Shown one piece after another: positions 1 to 10,940 of a stretch of DNA of 64,000 bases. Location of the stretch: NCBI GenBank assembly GCA_949710005.1, contig OX453283.1, forward strand, positions 20,733,004 through 20,797,003. Direction: 5' to 3'. How positions within the stretch are numbered: the stretch's first letter is position 1; each line of letters begins with the position of its first letter. A program made the position numbers and the translations under genes. Under the pieces are notes generated by a model that saw only the letters and a program-made list of their open reading frames with translations, did no database searches and was not told where the DNA came from. Origin of the DNA: Ricordea florida (lineage: Eukaryota > Cnidaria > Anthozoa > Corallimorpharia > Ricordeidae).

Positions 1-1
1 C

Positions 2-1342
2 AAAAGTGATGAACAGAGTACTCCAAACCAGCATGAAAGCTGCATAAGGTTGAAGAAGATGGTCTTGGAATGCAGAGAGCTGCTTGTACAACTGAAAGAT
101 CTAACATACCTTTGTGAGAAAGAGGAACCTCTTATAGTCTTGATAGAGTCCCTAAAAAACAACCTTGCTGACCTGCGACCACACATTCCATCAGAAAGAG
201 GGCTATTATTGGAACGGAATCCACATAGAAAATTCAAAACATGCAAGCGACCCCCACCAACACCAGCTGTAGACTATGCAGATCTACCTCCTCGCAAAAA
301 ATCCAGAAAAGGAAATCTCTCGCACAACAAAATCCTTTCAAACACGATGTCTGGAAAAAGACATACACGAAAAAGACAAGCTGTGCATGTAACTGAAAAG
401 CCAGTGCCAAGACCCCATCCTGTTGCACCAAAACAACAAACACCCAAGCATGAAGTTCTGCAATCACAGACACAGCCCTCCAACAAGCAAGAAGTTCCAC
501 AACTTAATCCAGGAACCTCATCATCAGAAAATGTGCCGACATCACACCCAGAGAACACTTCCCAACAAGTTGCAACTTCACAGCAACCAGTGGCATGCCC
601 ATACAAAGTTGTCCGTGCATCCATAAGTCAGCAAAGTGAGGAATTTCCCCTGGCCAACAGAGGCAATCAGTGTACAAGCATTACCTTAACATTCCTGCTG
701 CACAATACAACTACACATAATGGGCAATTAACCAAAGAAGCTATTGATGTTGTGGTGAGAGTTGGAGACCGGGTGCACACAGCTTTGTCTAGCGCAGTGG
801 GCCGTGCTGCAGCCAGATTGTCCTTTGAAGAGCTACAAACGGCCATTCGACAGATGGGCGAAGGTGACACCATAACGTTCCCACAGGGCATACTTTGTGG
901 TGATGTTTTTTCTGTTACCAACAATCCACCATTTGTTACTCTGGAGAATGGCCTACTGACGGCCCTGCAGACAAACACTGGTGCTTTGTTACGAACCATG
1001 GAGTACACAATTGCTGTTACAAAGCTATCAGATGGTTTCTTTAGTGTATTTGATCCACATGCAAGAAACGAGAGAGGATTTGTGGATGGAGATGGTTGTG
1101 CAATACTGATGAAATTTTCAAGCCTTCACTCTGTTGTAAGTTACATCAGGAGGTTTGTGCAACAAAAGGGCTGTGAGACTGAAACTGCAAACTCTCGTGC
1201 TACATGTACTTTGTCCTTGATGGAGCGCTCATTTGAACTGCTTCCAATCTCGACAACCAATCAGGGACAACAAAATAGCCCCTTGGCAAGGTTGATCAAA
1301 GTGGCTCCTCAACCAAAGATTGCTACTTTGTTTAACAAGTAA
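2..1342 (+). CDS. Cysteine-protease-like protein (herpes-tegument-USP/C76-like fold), 5' end outside window
   Basis: The frame is open from base 2, so the true start lies upstream; the first in-window ATG is at 59, giving about 427 residues. Counting from that ATG, a Leu-rich N-terminal stretch is followed by a basic, Pro/Gln-rich linker (about 60-190) with a KKSRK-type nuclear-localisation-like cluster. The C-terminal half has the pattern of tegument-USP-type cysteine proteases: a candidate catalytic Cys in GNQCTS (C205) and a DxH motif in FDPHAR (D332, H334). Such proteases are known from herpesviruses and occur in some eukaryotic mobile elements. The ORF stops at 1342, but GTAAGA at 1339 would be a strong splice donor, so this may be an exon of the same gene as the Ulp1 exons 0.6 kb downstream. 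The assignment rests on two short motifs; the substrate is unknown. Confidence 0.55.
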   Translation, partial: KSDEQSTPNQHESCIRLKKMVLECRELLVQLKDLTYLCEKEEPLIVLIESLKNNLADLRPHIPSERGLLLERNPHRKFKTCKRPPPTPAVDYADLPPRKKSRKGNLSHNKILSNTMSGKRHTRKRQAVHVTEKPVPRPHPVAPKQQTPKHEVLQSQTQPSNKQEVPQLNPGTSSSENVPTSHPENTSQQVATSQQPVACPYKVVRASISQQSEEFPLANRGNQCTSITLTFLLHNTTTHNGQLTKEAIDVVVRVGDRVHTALSSAVGRAAARLSFEELQTAIRQMGEGDTITFPQGILCGDVFSVTNNPPFVTLENGLLTALQTNTGALLRTMEYTIAVTKLSDGFFSVFDPHARNERGFVDGDGCAILMKFSSLHSVVSYIRRFVQQKGCETETANSRATCTLSLMERSFELLPISTTNQGQQNSPLARLIKVAPQPKIATLFNK

Positions 1343-1925
1343 GAAGCTCTAGATTTTCTGCAATAATGTTCTACAAATTTTTACCACCAAGTTAATGATG
1401 TTGGAGACCAGTGTAAAATACTATATACCAGCTAATGTGACTGATTTTTTTTCATATATGCAACACTGACTTTTCATACTGCCATCCCAACTGACCACAT
1501 GATTGTAGGCTTATAGCTCTCAGCTTCCTATTTCGATTGCCTTGACATTCTGCATGAAAACTGCACACTACTAGTTCTTAGTTGACTTCTTAGTAACGAA
1601 AGAGTTACTTTCAGTTTTTATTTAGAATGATGTCAAATAAACTTGTACTTGTAGGAGTAAATCACCAGCAACAAGTCAACTGAAGCCAGCTGTGGGGCAT
1701 ATGGTAAGGCTGCAAAAGTTTAAGCATTACATTACAAAACTCTAGTTACAGACTACATTCTAAGCCCAGCTTAAAATTTTTGTGTAGTCATTAAATTATA
1801 GTGCACGTTTTTCAATGTTTTTTTTTCTGTACATAATTATATTTGCATAAGTTACCAGTAAGTTCTTTTGTAAGGCCAATAAATTTTAAGCAAATCATTT
1901 AATCACAAATAATGAATCTTTACAG

Positions 1926-3705
1926 CATGCAACAAGTAAGAAAGACAAGCCCTCAGTTGTTGAGAAATTCAATATAGGCCTTACTACTAATGACTTGGAC
2001 AGGTTGCAGGATGGTCAAAAACTCAATGATCAGGTGAGTGTTTTATATCAATATTTCACAAGCATTAGTACTGCCTTCCAGTACATTAAAGAGAAGCACT
2101 TTTTTTGCAGATTATAAATTTCTACATGGAGCTCATTAATCAGAGGTCCAGAGAGGTATGTGAAAGCACTAAACAAACTTAACACACCCCTAAACTAATA
2201 TTGTAACTTCCAATATGATTTGTAATGAATCTACAACTGCAGTGTTTATAATAATTATAGCCAATAGAACTGAATAATGTGCACATTACTTTCCATTTGA
2301 ACCATACAATTCACAGCCGTTTTTTAGTCTTCAGAATTGCCTAAAGTCCTGTGCCTCAACTCATTTTTCTACAAAAAGTTATCCAGCTGTGGAGCAAAGT
2401 GGGTTTTACAATGGACCAAAAAGGTAACTTCCTCCACCCATTGGCAACAACTTAATGTGAAATAAAAATTCATTTACATATTTCCATTGAATATATTCAT
2501 TGTCCTTTCCTCAGATCAACATATTTGATTACAACAAGATCATCATGCCAATACATAGTCCTGGCCATTGGGCTCTCGGGGTTAGTGTAATAATTTATAT
2601 AAAGTCATTAATATTGTGTAGGAACGACTCCTGGGGGGTACTCCCATATGAAAGGGACGGGGATGCTCGTCATCTCACTTAGGGATCTCGTTTAGGGTTG
2701 CACGTGAAGAAATAACAAAAAGGAAAGAATTTTGACATGCTTTATTTACTCAATTCATATAAACAAAGTCTCTCTTAGGCGTCTGCATAAGCTTTGGTCA
2801 CACCCAGATTGGTCTCTTTTAGGGGTTAAATTCAAAATTTCAGACGAGCATCCCTGTCCCTTCCAGACCCCCCCCCTCCCCACCCCCCCGGTAATGACTG
2901 ACTAGTATATTGTATTAAGAGATTACCACAGCATAGTGACTTGCATTATAAGGATTCTTGCAACATTAAAAGGATTATATTCTTGAAATAATAGGTTGCG
3001 GACCTCTGTCTGAAGACAATAACATACTGGGATTCAATGAACACATCTGTTGATGATGTTTTCTTCAAGAATGTTAGGTAATTACTTATTGGAGACTATT
3101 ATTTCATCTAACATTTTTAAGGCTAGAAAATCTGATGGTAAAATTTTAAATGTATACTAGGTGTTTTCTGAAAGAAGAAGGTGCAAGGAGAGGGCAAGTA
3201 TTTCTAGAAGAAGATTGGTCAAATCAAATTGCAAAGGTACTGAAACTATTATTTTTAGTGGGGTGTGGAAAATAATTATATATCATTGATTCATTTAATC
3301 ACATGACAGTATTATTTAACTTTGTGACAAAAGCTGTCCTTTTTTATCCTAACAAAAAGGATATACCACAGCAAAAGAATGACTACGACTGTGGCATGTT
3401 CCTGTGTATGGTAGGTTTCAAGCTAATCACATTAATTTAATACATTTTAAATAGTCCTTCTTTATAATTTTTGTGAATTTGCAATCATCTTGATATTAAC
3501 ATACAGTCATATGTCTTATACTTAAGTTTGCAGAAAGCCAGAGCAGAGGACATGTCCCAAGCTTTCACCAGGCACGTTCTGTTCCTCAAAAGTGTAATCA
3601 TTACTTCTTTAATTGAAATGCTAATCGTTTGCCTTTTTTATGCAGACTGACATGCCTTCCCTGCGAAGGAAAGTCCATCAGCAGTTGATGAGAAAGAGCC
3701 TGTAG
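1926..3705 (+). CDS. Ulp1/SENP-family SUMO protease domain, nine exons
   Basis: Exons read by splice-site and frame matching: 1926-2033, 2111-2155, 2328-2423, 2515-2580, 2995-3077, 3161-3236, 3360-3410, 3527-3571 and 3646-3705 (stop TAG). Junctions up to 3410 are GT-AG and keep frame. The product has the C48 (Ulp1/SENP) hallmarks in order: LNDQ..INFYMELI, the PIHSPGHWALG block with the catalytic His, TYWDS with the catalytic Asp, IPQQKNDYDCG with the oxyanion Gln and nucleophile Cys, and a basic C-terminus ending RRKVHQQLMRKSL. Family members mature SUMO or remove it from targets. No start codon is seen; the N-terminus must come from upstream, possibly from the ORF ending at 1342. Oddities are confined to exon 8, which needs a GC donor (3572) and reads a diverged peptide (see findings). 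AATAAA lies 274 bp after the stop. The protein could be cellular or transposon-borne. Confidence 0.85.
2622..2895. repeat. MITE-like insertion in Ulp1 intron 4
   Basis: This stretch within the 2581-2994 intron begins with a G-rich run and ends with C-rich runs. It has imperfect inverted arms: GAAAGGGACGGGGATGCTCG near 2650 matches the complement of the segment near 2845-2870. It holds no ORF. Ends and target duplication could not be fixed because of the homopolymers, so it could also be a simple foldback sequence. Confidence 0.5.
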
Positions 3706-3978
3706 CATGGATTAATATCAACAGCAAGGAAGAGGGGACAAACTTCACATTTCAACTTATACGAACAGTAGAAATATATAATAATGATACTTACAAATTT
3801 AATACTTCACCAGCATTTTGCTGGTCATTAAATATTTTCTAGCTTACAAAAATTACTAGAACTTGTGTTAGTAGATCATAGTTTGGTGACAACATAACTG
3901 ACATTATGTTTCACCTATTTAAATATGGCTGTCACCACATTCAGTTTTTTGAGAAGTTCCTTGATGAATAAGGAACTC

Positions 3979-3984
3979 AATAAA
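3979..3984 (+). promoter_or_regulatory. Candidate polyadenylation signal AATAAA for the Ulp1 gene
   Basis: AATAAA lies about 270 bp downstream of the TAG at 3705, in AT-rich DNA with no other gene before 4.3 kb. Position fits a short 3' UTR; cleavage site not determined. Confidence 0.45.
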
Positions 3985-4439
3985 AATTGAGATAAATACA
4001 GCCCATTTATACTGTAAATGTACACATCTAAAACATTATTTTTATTTTACTGTATTTTTATCATAAAACGCTTCAAAAATTAATAAATCTATCACATGAT
4101 TATTAAAATAAAAGCTGCAGAAAAGAGTAACTTTAAACCAGGTCTGGGCCATTGTTAACTAAGAAATCCCACCCATCTTTTCTTAAATATCAATGACCTT
4201 AGCCAGAAAGCTGATATACAACTGCGTTTTTAGCTAAACTAGAAAACGACGATCACAGTTTTCTAATACAGTAATAACACTCACCTGTAGCTAAATGTTA
4301 AATCCTCTAGCTGTAAATAAAGCAAACACTAACGAACATGTTCCAAAAAACACTCACAATCCGCTACTTCGACCGCCATGTTGGAACAGGACCGTAGGTG
4401 AGCGGAGGTGAGCGTAGGTACAATTTCTTGCGAATGTCC

Positions 4440-4945
4440 GCAGGCCGGTGTGAACATCGTGGTCTCAACCTGGTTTGGGTCATTGTTAACGAAGGTCTTC
4501 CTAGAAAGAAACTGAAGTTCAATATGGTTTCTAAACACCCTGCCTTGTTACTTCCAAAAGCCTGGTACGTGGGTCAGAAAATTCAGCTGACAACTGATAT
4601 GTCAACTTCTAATGAATAAAAGGCATTGTTCTTTAGCTGGCGTTTTGCCCGCTACAGCGAGCCAATTCATTGGCCAGTTCACATTGACTAGTTCATGGTC
4701 GCAATAACATCTTACAATGAAACTGTTTACCGCCAAATGCAATGAGCGGGCAATATTGCGAAAACTATGACTCCAAACGGAAAACAGTTTACTGTTACCC
4801 GCGAAATGGTGACCGATGTTATCAGAGCATGCACTTCAAAGTGGCCCGATTTTTTTCCAGGATAAATTCACTCAACGTTTTCCAGGTACAATCGCTATAG
4901 AGTGGGAAAAAATGAGCCGAATGTTTTTCAGGATAAGTCCGATTA
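4440..4945. repeat. Dispersed repeat, copy 1 (undisrupted)
   Basis: The sequence around 4450-4850 recurs, diverged, at 34220-34500 and 38060-38215, where a 3.6-kb transposon splits it. Shared blocks include the CCTGGTACGTGGGT segment, the GAGCCAATTCATTGGCCAGT segment and the GAGCGGGCAAT segment. Copy 1 has a single ATCTTACAA where the other copy has ATCTAACAA on both sides of its insertion, so it serves as an empty-site reference. A weaker relative of the 4850-4945 part lies at 17555-17745. No coding potential is evident. Confidence 0.6.
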
Positions 4946-5149
4946 GTCATAGTTAGTAAAAGAGACTGGTTAGGAAACTCGGCGAACTTCAAACAAATAT
5001 GTCTTTGTTTACGATTTTCAACGTCACGTGACATTGACCCTGCACACAATGTTTTAAGATGGTTTCCGGTTTAGCCTGTTTTAAATCCTTTACAGACTTG
5101 CTGTGTTACCAGATTCGAAAAAGATCTTGCTTATGAGTAGTTCTACGGA

Positions 5150-6207
5150 ATGCCTAGCGAAAATTTTGCGGTTTGGGGCTGCGGATCTTGCCGGAGAACG
5201 AAAGGTCTTGACATATTCAAGCTACCAGCAGCGAAAGGTTCAGAGCACAGGACGTGAAAGGAAGCATGGCTTGGTGAGATTACGAAGACCCGTGAGAAGA
5301 ACGCCGAGTTTCAGCGGTTGATAGACAACAACGCAGTATTTACTCGCGAGAGACACTTCAAACTTGACGAGATAGCCGAACACGTATTAAATAGATTTAG
5401 GCAAACCTAAAAGCGGAGCTCCCCACACAGTCCCTCCAAAAATGCTTGAAAACTTGTAGAAAGAACTCAGCTTTATGCTTATGTCCCTTCAAAAACGCTT
5501 GAAAACTTGTAGGAAGAAAATTTTTCCTCCAAAACCGCTATGAATAATCCGTTTCTTCAGCAAAACATTGTAGACTGCTGGCTGTAGGTTGTGTAGCCGC
5601 GGCAAGCCGCGAAAAGCGCGCGAAAGTAAAGCCTCGTTTCGGTTTAAGACCTAAATATCCCGGATGACTATATGGCCGCCATGTTGGGGCAACATCGTCG
5701 TCGCTAGGCGCACGCGCCCGTGAGCCATGCCACTAGCAACGATGACCATGAAAACTCAAACGCATGGTTTTCTCAATTTCTATCCTTGCACGGTAGTTAT
5801 GGGGCTCCGCTCTGCGGCTCTTCGAGCCGCTGTGGAGCTCCGCTATAATGGCTTCCTGGATTACCCAAGGCTGTGGAAAGATAGTACTGAGAACCGACCA
5901 GGGAACTTAACACAGAACCCCAGAGGCCTCATGTTCCTCTCCGGACAGACATACATACACCAAGTTCCTGCTCCAGGAAGGTACAGAGTTTGTGCTCACT
6001 GGGCGGTTTTGTCAGGATCCAGTGGAGTACTTTGGGAATCAACGCAAACTCAGAAGGCGTAGGGACAATCCTGACATCCATGCATTTGGGTATAATGTCA
6101 ACACCCTCAGAATTCTGTCAAAGTGGAAACACGAGAGGCAGGAAAAGACAAACGAAGAGCATGGGAGCAGGTTACAGATGCGGTATTGCCGTGCAGGAAA
6201 AAAATGA
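5150..6207 (+). pseudogene. THAP-domain / P-element-like transposase relic
   Basis: From the ATG at 5150 the frame shows a THAP-type start: [11 protein letters not shown] with a Cys pair, then FKLPAAK. It is broken by TGA at 5255, then continues in frame with AWLGEITKTREKNAEFQRLI and VFTRERHFKLDEIAEH, where THAP domains have C..HF; here the third zinc-ligand Cys position reads Arg. Around 5890-6160 a second block resembles the C-terminal part of P-element/THAP9-type transposases: [20 protein letters not shown], then (other frame) [20 protein letters not shown] and [13 protein letters not shown]. The two blocks together fit a P-like element that has lost its central catalytic part and acquired a nonsense codon and a frameshift. 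Family assignment is by motif memory only. Confidence 0.55.
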
Positions 6208-6514
6208 AACATATTTGACTTTACTAGATCTTTGAGCTGCATGTAACTGTAGTGTTGGTGTTACATGTAGTTGTATAGCAAAAACAATTCCTGCCAAACG
6301 AAAAGGAACTTTATACAGACTTGCCCACATGGCAATTATTGAAGTTATTATTACAGCTGTGTAGCTTGTCATAGAGGGCAGGAAAAATGCGAAACGAAAC
6401 GAAACGAAATATATGGGAAAGGGAGAAAAAAATGCTTATTAACCTAAACACAGCTTAAGACAACATTGACAATGTGTTTGGAAGTAGTTAACGAAAAATG
6501 ACAGATTTTTACCT

Positions 6515-7062
6515 TTTTCGCAAAGTAGTAATTTCAATACAATTACTATATTGCGAAATGGCGTTTTTTCACCTTTATTTAGCAATTATGTCCTTTTCGT
6601 CTGAAACAAATTGTGTCCGCCAATAAAAAGATAAATATTTCGAACAGTCTAGGAACCTCTCATGTTATTGACCGTGCTAGAACTCATTTCGCAAAGTAGT
6701 AATTTTTCCAGAATTACTATTTTGCGAAATGGCGTCTTTTCACCTTTTTTTCCCCTATATTTAGCAAATAATATGTCCTTCTCGTATCTATTATTTTAAA
6801 GAGTCTGGGCCCCTCTCATTTTATTGGCCGTACTAGAACTCCTTTCGCAAAGTAGTAATTTTGTCAGAATTATTATTTTGCGAAATGGCGTTTTTTCACC
6901 TTTATTTGGCAAATATGTTCTTCTCGACCGTAACAAATTGTATCCACCAATAAAATGATTAATGTTTCAAAGAGTCTGGGCACCTCTCATTTTACTGGCC
7001 GTACTAGAACTCATTTCGCAAAGTGGTAGTTTTGCCACAATTTAATATTTTGCGAAATGAGC
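6515..7062. repeat. Left subterminal tandem array (~160-bp units)
   Basis: Four successive units start near 6519, 6689, 6843 and 7014. Each contains a small palindrome (TTCGCAAAGTAGTAATTT to AATTACTATTTTGCGAAATG) followed by a spacer with CACCTTT, GTCCTTCTCG and ACCTCTCAT blocks. The same units occur inverted in the right arm. Confidence 0.75.
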
Positions 7063-8599
7063 TGTTTGTAAACATAAAACTACTGATCAATTCCTGAAGA
7101 CTCTGGAGACTTCTCATTTTTTTTTAGAACTTATTATTTTAAAAAAGTGCTCTCAGCAAAGAATACAAGTATTTGTTTCTTTTGCATTAAAAAAAGGAAC
7201 AAAGGAATGCATTTGAGTACGCACCATACACACATCCGTGTTAAATTTTAAAGCATACCTTCAAATACAGACTTCAATTCCGACAAATTCCCGCGTTTTC
7301 CCATTCACGCCCATTCTCAGCTAACAGGGACCATTGATGTCGTGGAGTTTCAACATTTTTTTTGTCGCACACGTTGGGCTGCATAACATCAAACGATATG
7401 GTTTTTGCATTATCTGGATATATGGAGAAATGTGATAAAATTTTAGGGCATTAACTAACCGGAATATTTTTTAACGAATTTTTATATATTGGGAGGTATT
7501 TAAAAATAGGCTGTCGCACGATTAAAAAATAAACTCAAAATGTATTTTTTAGCATTAAAAGCAAGCATAATATTACGGAAAATGGGGTTTTTCTTGCGAC
7601 CCCATACGATAGTTTCGTAATTTATCAAATAAAACCCTGTGAGTTAACTCTACCGTTTTAGAATTTTACCAAGAATTGCTGTCGCATGATTTCAGGTAAA
7701 TTACGTTACCACGCCGCTTAGGCCAAGTTTCTAACGGACTAATACGGCTAGGCGCAATGATTTCTATATGTTTTCAATTCTAAGTAACTGTACTATAGTC
7801 TGACAGACTTGATAAATGTACTGTCCCATTAACCAGGAAAAAAAGTTAAAATTAGTGGTACCAATTGGAATATTTCGCTTGGTATTGTAAATTACGTTAC
7901 CGTGCTTAAGCGGCCAGTACTTAACATGCAAAAAGAGCATGTCGGCAATTGTTGTTTCACAGAAATTTGACAGTAACGTACTCATGGAATTGCAAAAGTA
8001 ACGTACCATAAGCCAAATTTTATAGCCATGAGAGTAGATTGAAAGGACACTGTAAATTACGTTACCGTAACGTAATTTACCGGTAAGTAAAAAACTCGAC
8101 TTTTGATGCCATCACGAGGCAATTTCATGACCGAATAGCGTAGAGTGCAAAGGTTACAGTGAAATTACATGTGATTACGCCATCAGAATGGCCTTTTCGT
8201 CCTTTTCTCAGTGCTGTGTCCATGTGAAGAGAGCCTGTCAACAACAGAAAAGGTGCTTCCGATTTAGTGATTGTCTTGAATGTATTTGGAACAAACCCGA
8301 GTTACAAATCCTGCTACTCCTTGTCTGTTCACCCTTGTGGTGCTAAGAAGTTGAAAAAGAAAGTATAATGTATTTCATCGTTTGTTTCTTATAAGTAACG
8401 TAATTTACATAGTAGACTAACATTGACATTGTGATAATGGGTCTCCAAGCCGAAGAATCTTTGTCAACTTTTGGATTGAAAAATAAAAAGCGATGTTTCA
8501 TCTGATTTCTATTATCGATTTGGCCCTTCTGTGGCTTTTAGGATCATGAATTTAGTGTAGTAAATAAGTTGGAAAAGTAGGTGGCTAAGATTTATTCAC

Positions 8600-9093
8600 A
8601 CTGAGTGAAACGTTGAAAGAACGAGCAAATAAAAGAGTGAGCAAGCGATGCGAGCGGCTTGTTAAGGGCACCAGTGCCAAACGCACCAAAAATGCTGACG
8701 ACATGACACCCAAAAGCAGAACGAATAAACAGCTTCGAGAAGCAGGTCTCAACCCAAAGAAAGCTAACGATGCTCCTTTTTAGTAACGAGTATTGATGGA
8801 TGAAAGTCGTGAGTCCGCTCAGGAAAACAAAACAACTGCCGCCAAGCAAGTAATTCATTCATAATATAATCTGTGGGCGAATTGTTGGGAAATACAGGCC
8901 AATCAAGGCAATGGCCGGCGCGACTAAACTGGCGAGAAACAGTTTAATGCGGCCTACAAGCAAGCCTTGTACCATACAGAAGAGAACACGCCCCCTGGCA
9001 CTTTACGAGTCGAAGAAAGAGCAAGTGAAGGCCTATAAGCATGAAAAGGGCCAAAGCAGTTATCCTGTAACGTTTTTTGTTTTTAGATTTTGA
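8600..9093 (+). pseudogene. Basic coding relic inside the foldback element
   Basis: Two open stretches on the plus strand look like decayed coding sequence. One is around 8610-8790 and includes MTPKSRTNKQLREAGLNPKK. The other is around 8870-9093 and includes GRIVGKYRPIKAMAGATKLA and RPLALYESKKEQVKAYK. Both are Lys/Arg-rich, in a style I associate with uncharacterised transposon proteins of cnidarians, but no catalytic motif is visible. It may be the remnant of the element's own gene. Confidence 0.35.
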
Positions 9094-9884
9094 AAAAAAG
9101 TTAAATACAATGATGTTGTTGTTATCAGTACGAATTTGTAAATTACGTTACCATGCTTAACAACCCATTTGGAAAATACTAAAGCTGAAAGCATTAACAA
9201 CAAACCACCTATCAAAAAACTTTAAGTTCTGATGTTTAAATTGAAATATTTTTGAAACTGCTATTGCTGGAAAATAAGAAAAGCAAATAAAACAAAACAT
9301 TGTATTTTATATTGGCGTAAATACGAACTCATTCGCGATTTTTTAATGACGAATTTTTCAGATAAATTTATGTTATCTTCAGGAATTAAAGTAGGATGAC
9401 TTTTTCTGTACCTTTCTCTTTCGAAACAAAAACGATGTTTTGCATGAAAGAAACCTGTTCTTTCTCTTTTGTTCGTTATTTTTGCAATAAGCGAAGAAAA
9501 TAATTATTTTTTTTGACAATGGAGGGGCTAACCATTTTTTTGCTATAACTCACAAACCAACGAGTCGATTCTTGTCCAAATTTAGAAAATAAAAGGCTGA
9601 TTATTATTCTATAAGAAAAATTTACTGACAGGACAATTGGCAATACATTTTTTTTTTACTTTTTGAACTGGTGATGGTCCCTGTTAGCTGAGAATGGGCG
9701 TTCAAATCCGCAGTCTTGAGTTCAGAACTTTTCAGGAATTGATGTTTACGCAATGAGCACATTAGATCATATTTAAATGCTATTTTGCGCCTTACAAATA
9801 ATAAATTGTTATTATTATTATTATTAGACATATTTCTATGGCACAAAAACAACTTCACTGCATCACAAAAGAGCCTAGGTTTCA

Positions 9885-10206
9885 TTTCGCAAAATAGTAG
9901 TTCTGGCAAAATTACTACTTTGCGAAATGAGTTCTAGTACGGTCAGTAAAATGAAAGGTGCCCAGACTCTGCGAAGGTGAAAAACGCCATTTCGCAAAAT
10001 AGTAATTCTTGCAAAATTACTACTTTGCGAAATGAGTTCTAGCACGGTCAATAACATGAGAAGTCACCAGAATCTTCGAAATATTAATCATTTTATTGGC
10101 TGACACAATTTGTTTCAGACGAAAAGGACATATTTGCTAAATAAAGGTGAAAAAAACGCCATTTCGCAAAATAGTAATTCTATTGAAATTACTACTTTGC
10201 GAAAAA
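9885..10206. repeat. Right subterminal array (inverse of left array)
   Basis: Three palindromic units (near 9889, 9989 and 10160) with TTTCGCAAAATAGTA and TACTACTTTGCGAAATGAG are the inverse of the units at 6515-7062. They are spaced by the same GAGTTCTAGYACGGTC and CACCATTTCG-type blocks. Confidence 0.75.
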
Positions 10207-10664
10207 GGTAAAAATCCGTCAGTTTTCGTTAACTATTACTTTCAAACACATTGTCAATGTTGTCTTAAGCTGTATTTAGGTTTATAAGCATTTTTTCTCC
10301 CTTTCCCATATATTTCGTTTCGTTTCGTTTCGTTTCGCAAAATAGAATAAGCCGTTTTCAGTTGCTGTCACTAAAATATTACTTTCCCAATGTGCAATGT
10401 TCATTCCTTATCAACTAACAATCATACTGAGGCTAAGTTCACTTGCCACCAGACCGACAAAATATAATGATGAAAATAATTCATTAATTTTGAAAATGTA
10501 TCATCACAGAACAGCTTTATTAAAATTATTATTTATGTCTTATGTTCTGGAATCAGTGCAATTCTTTGCAACCCTGTCAACCTGTTTTAACCCAGTCATT
10601 CCTTCGAACTCCGAGTTTTCTAATTCTGACGTAAGATTTGACACATTTACTATTTGGGTGATAA

Positions 10665-10940
10665 AATAATGAACTTTATTTGAGTGTCAACTGTATTTAG
10701 CACTGACGCACTAATTGGGGACAGTGTAAAGCACAAATGAAATGAAATGAAATCATATTACATTAAATGAAATGTTGGTTTTTTGTGGAGAGGGGAAAAC
10801 CGGAGTACCCGGAGAAAAACCTCTCGGAGCAGAGTAGAGAACCAACAAACTCAACCCACATATCACGCCGGGGCCGGGAATCGAACCCGGGCCACATTGG
10901 TGGAAGGCGAGCACTCTAACCACTGCGCCAACCCCGCTCC
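10665..10940 (-). mobile_element. tRNA-derived SINE
   Basis: Read on the minus strand, the head has an RNA polymerase III A box (TGGCGCAGTGG) and a perfect B box (GGTTCGATTCC). These sit in a tRNA-like context near 10860-10940. A conserved body with CTCCGAGAGGTTTTTCTCCG follows, and a tail ends with ACACTCAAATAAAGTTCATT. Head-body-tail order and the B box make this a SINE rather than a tRNA gene. It resembles SINEs common in anthozoan genomes (from memory). No clear target duplication was found. Confidence 0.85.

Larger units (their letters stand above)
6389..10338. mobile_element. Foldback-type DNA element with repeat-bearing inverted ends
   Basis: The left end, GCGAAACGAAACGAAACG at 6389, is the inverse of the right end at 10338. 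Similarity continues inward for hundreds of bases: the GATATATGGGAAAGGGAG-like segment, the AACACATTGTCAATGTTG segment, and then arrays of units built on TTCGCAAAGTAGTAATT...AATTACTATTTTGCGAAAT. AAAAT flanks both ends (6384-6388 and 10339-10343), a possible 5-bp target duplication, though A-rich context makes this weak. The interior (7100-9870) is AT-rich with a short coding relic near 8.6-9.1 kb and several copies of GTAAATTACGTTAC. I could not assign it to a superfamily. Confidence 0.7.

Noticed and set aside
274..1008. Minus-strand and alternate-frame ORFs over the left-edge protease
   Set aside because: Shadows of the long plus-strand coding frame, which carries the motifs.
10860..10940. 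Functional tRNA gene on the minus strand
   Set aside because: A and B boxes are followed directly by the SINE body and tail, so it is the head of a retroposon.
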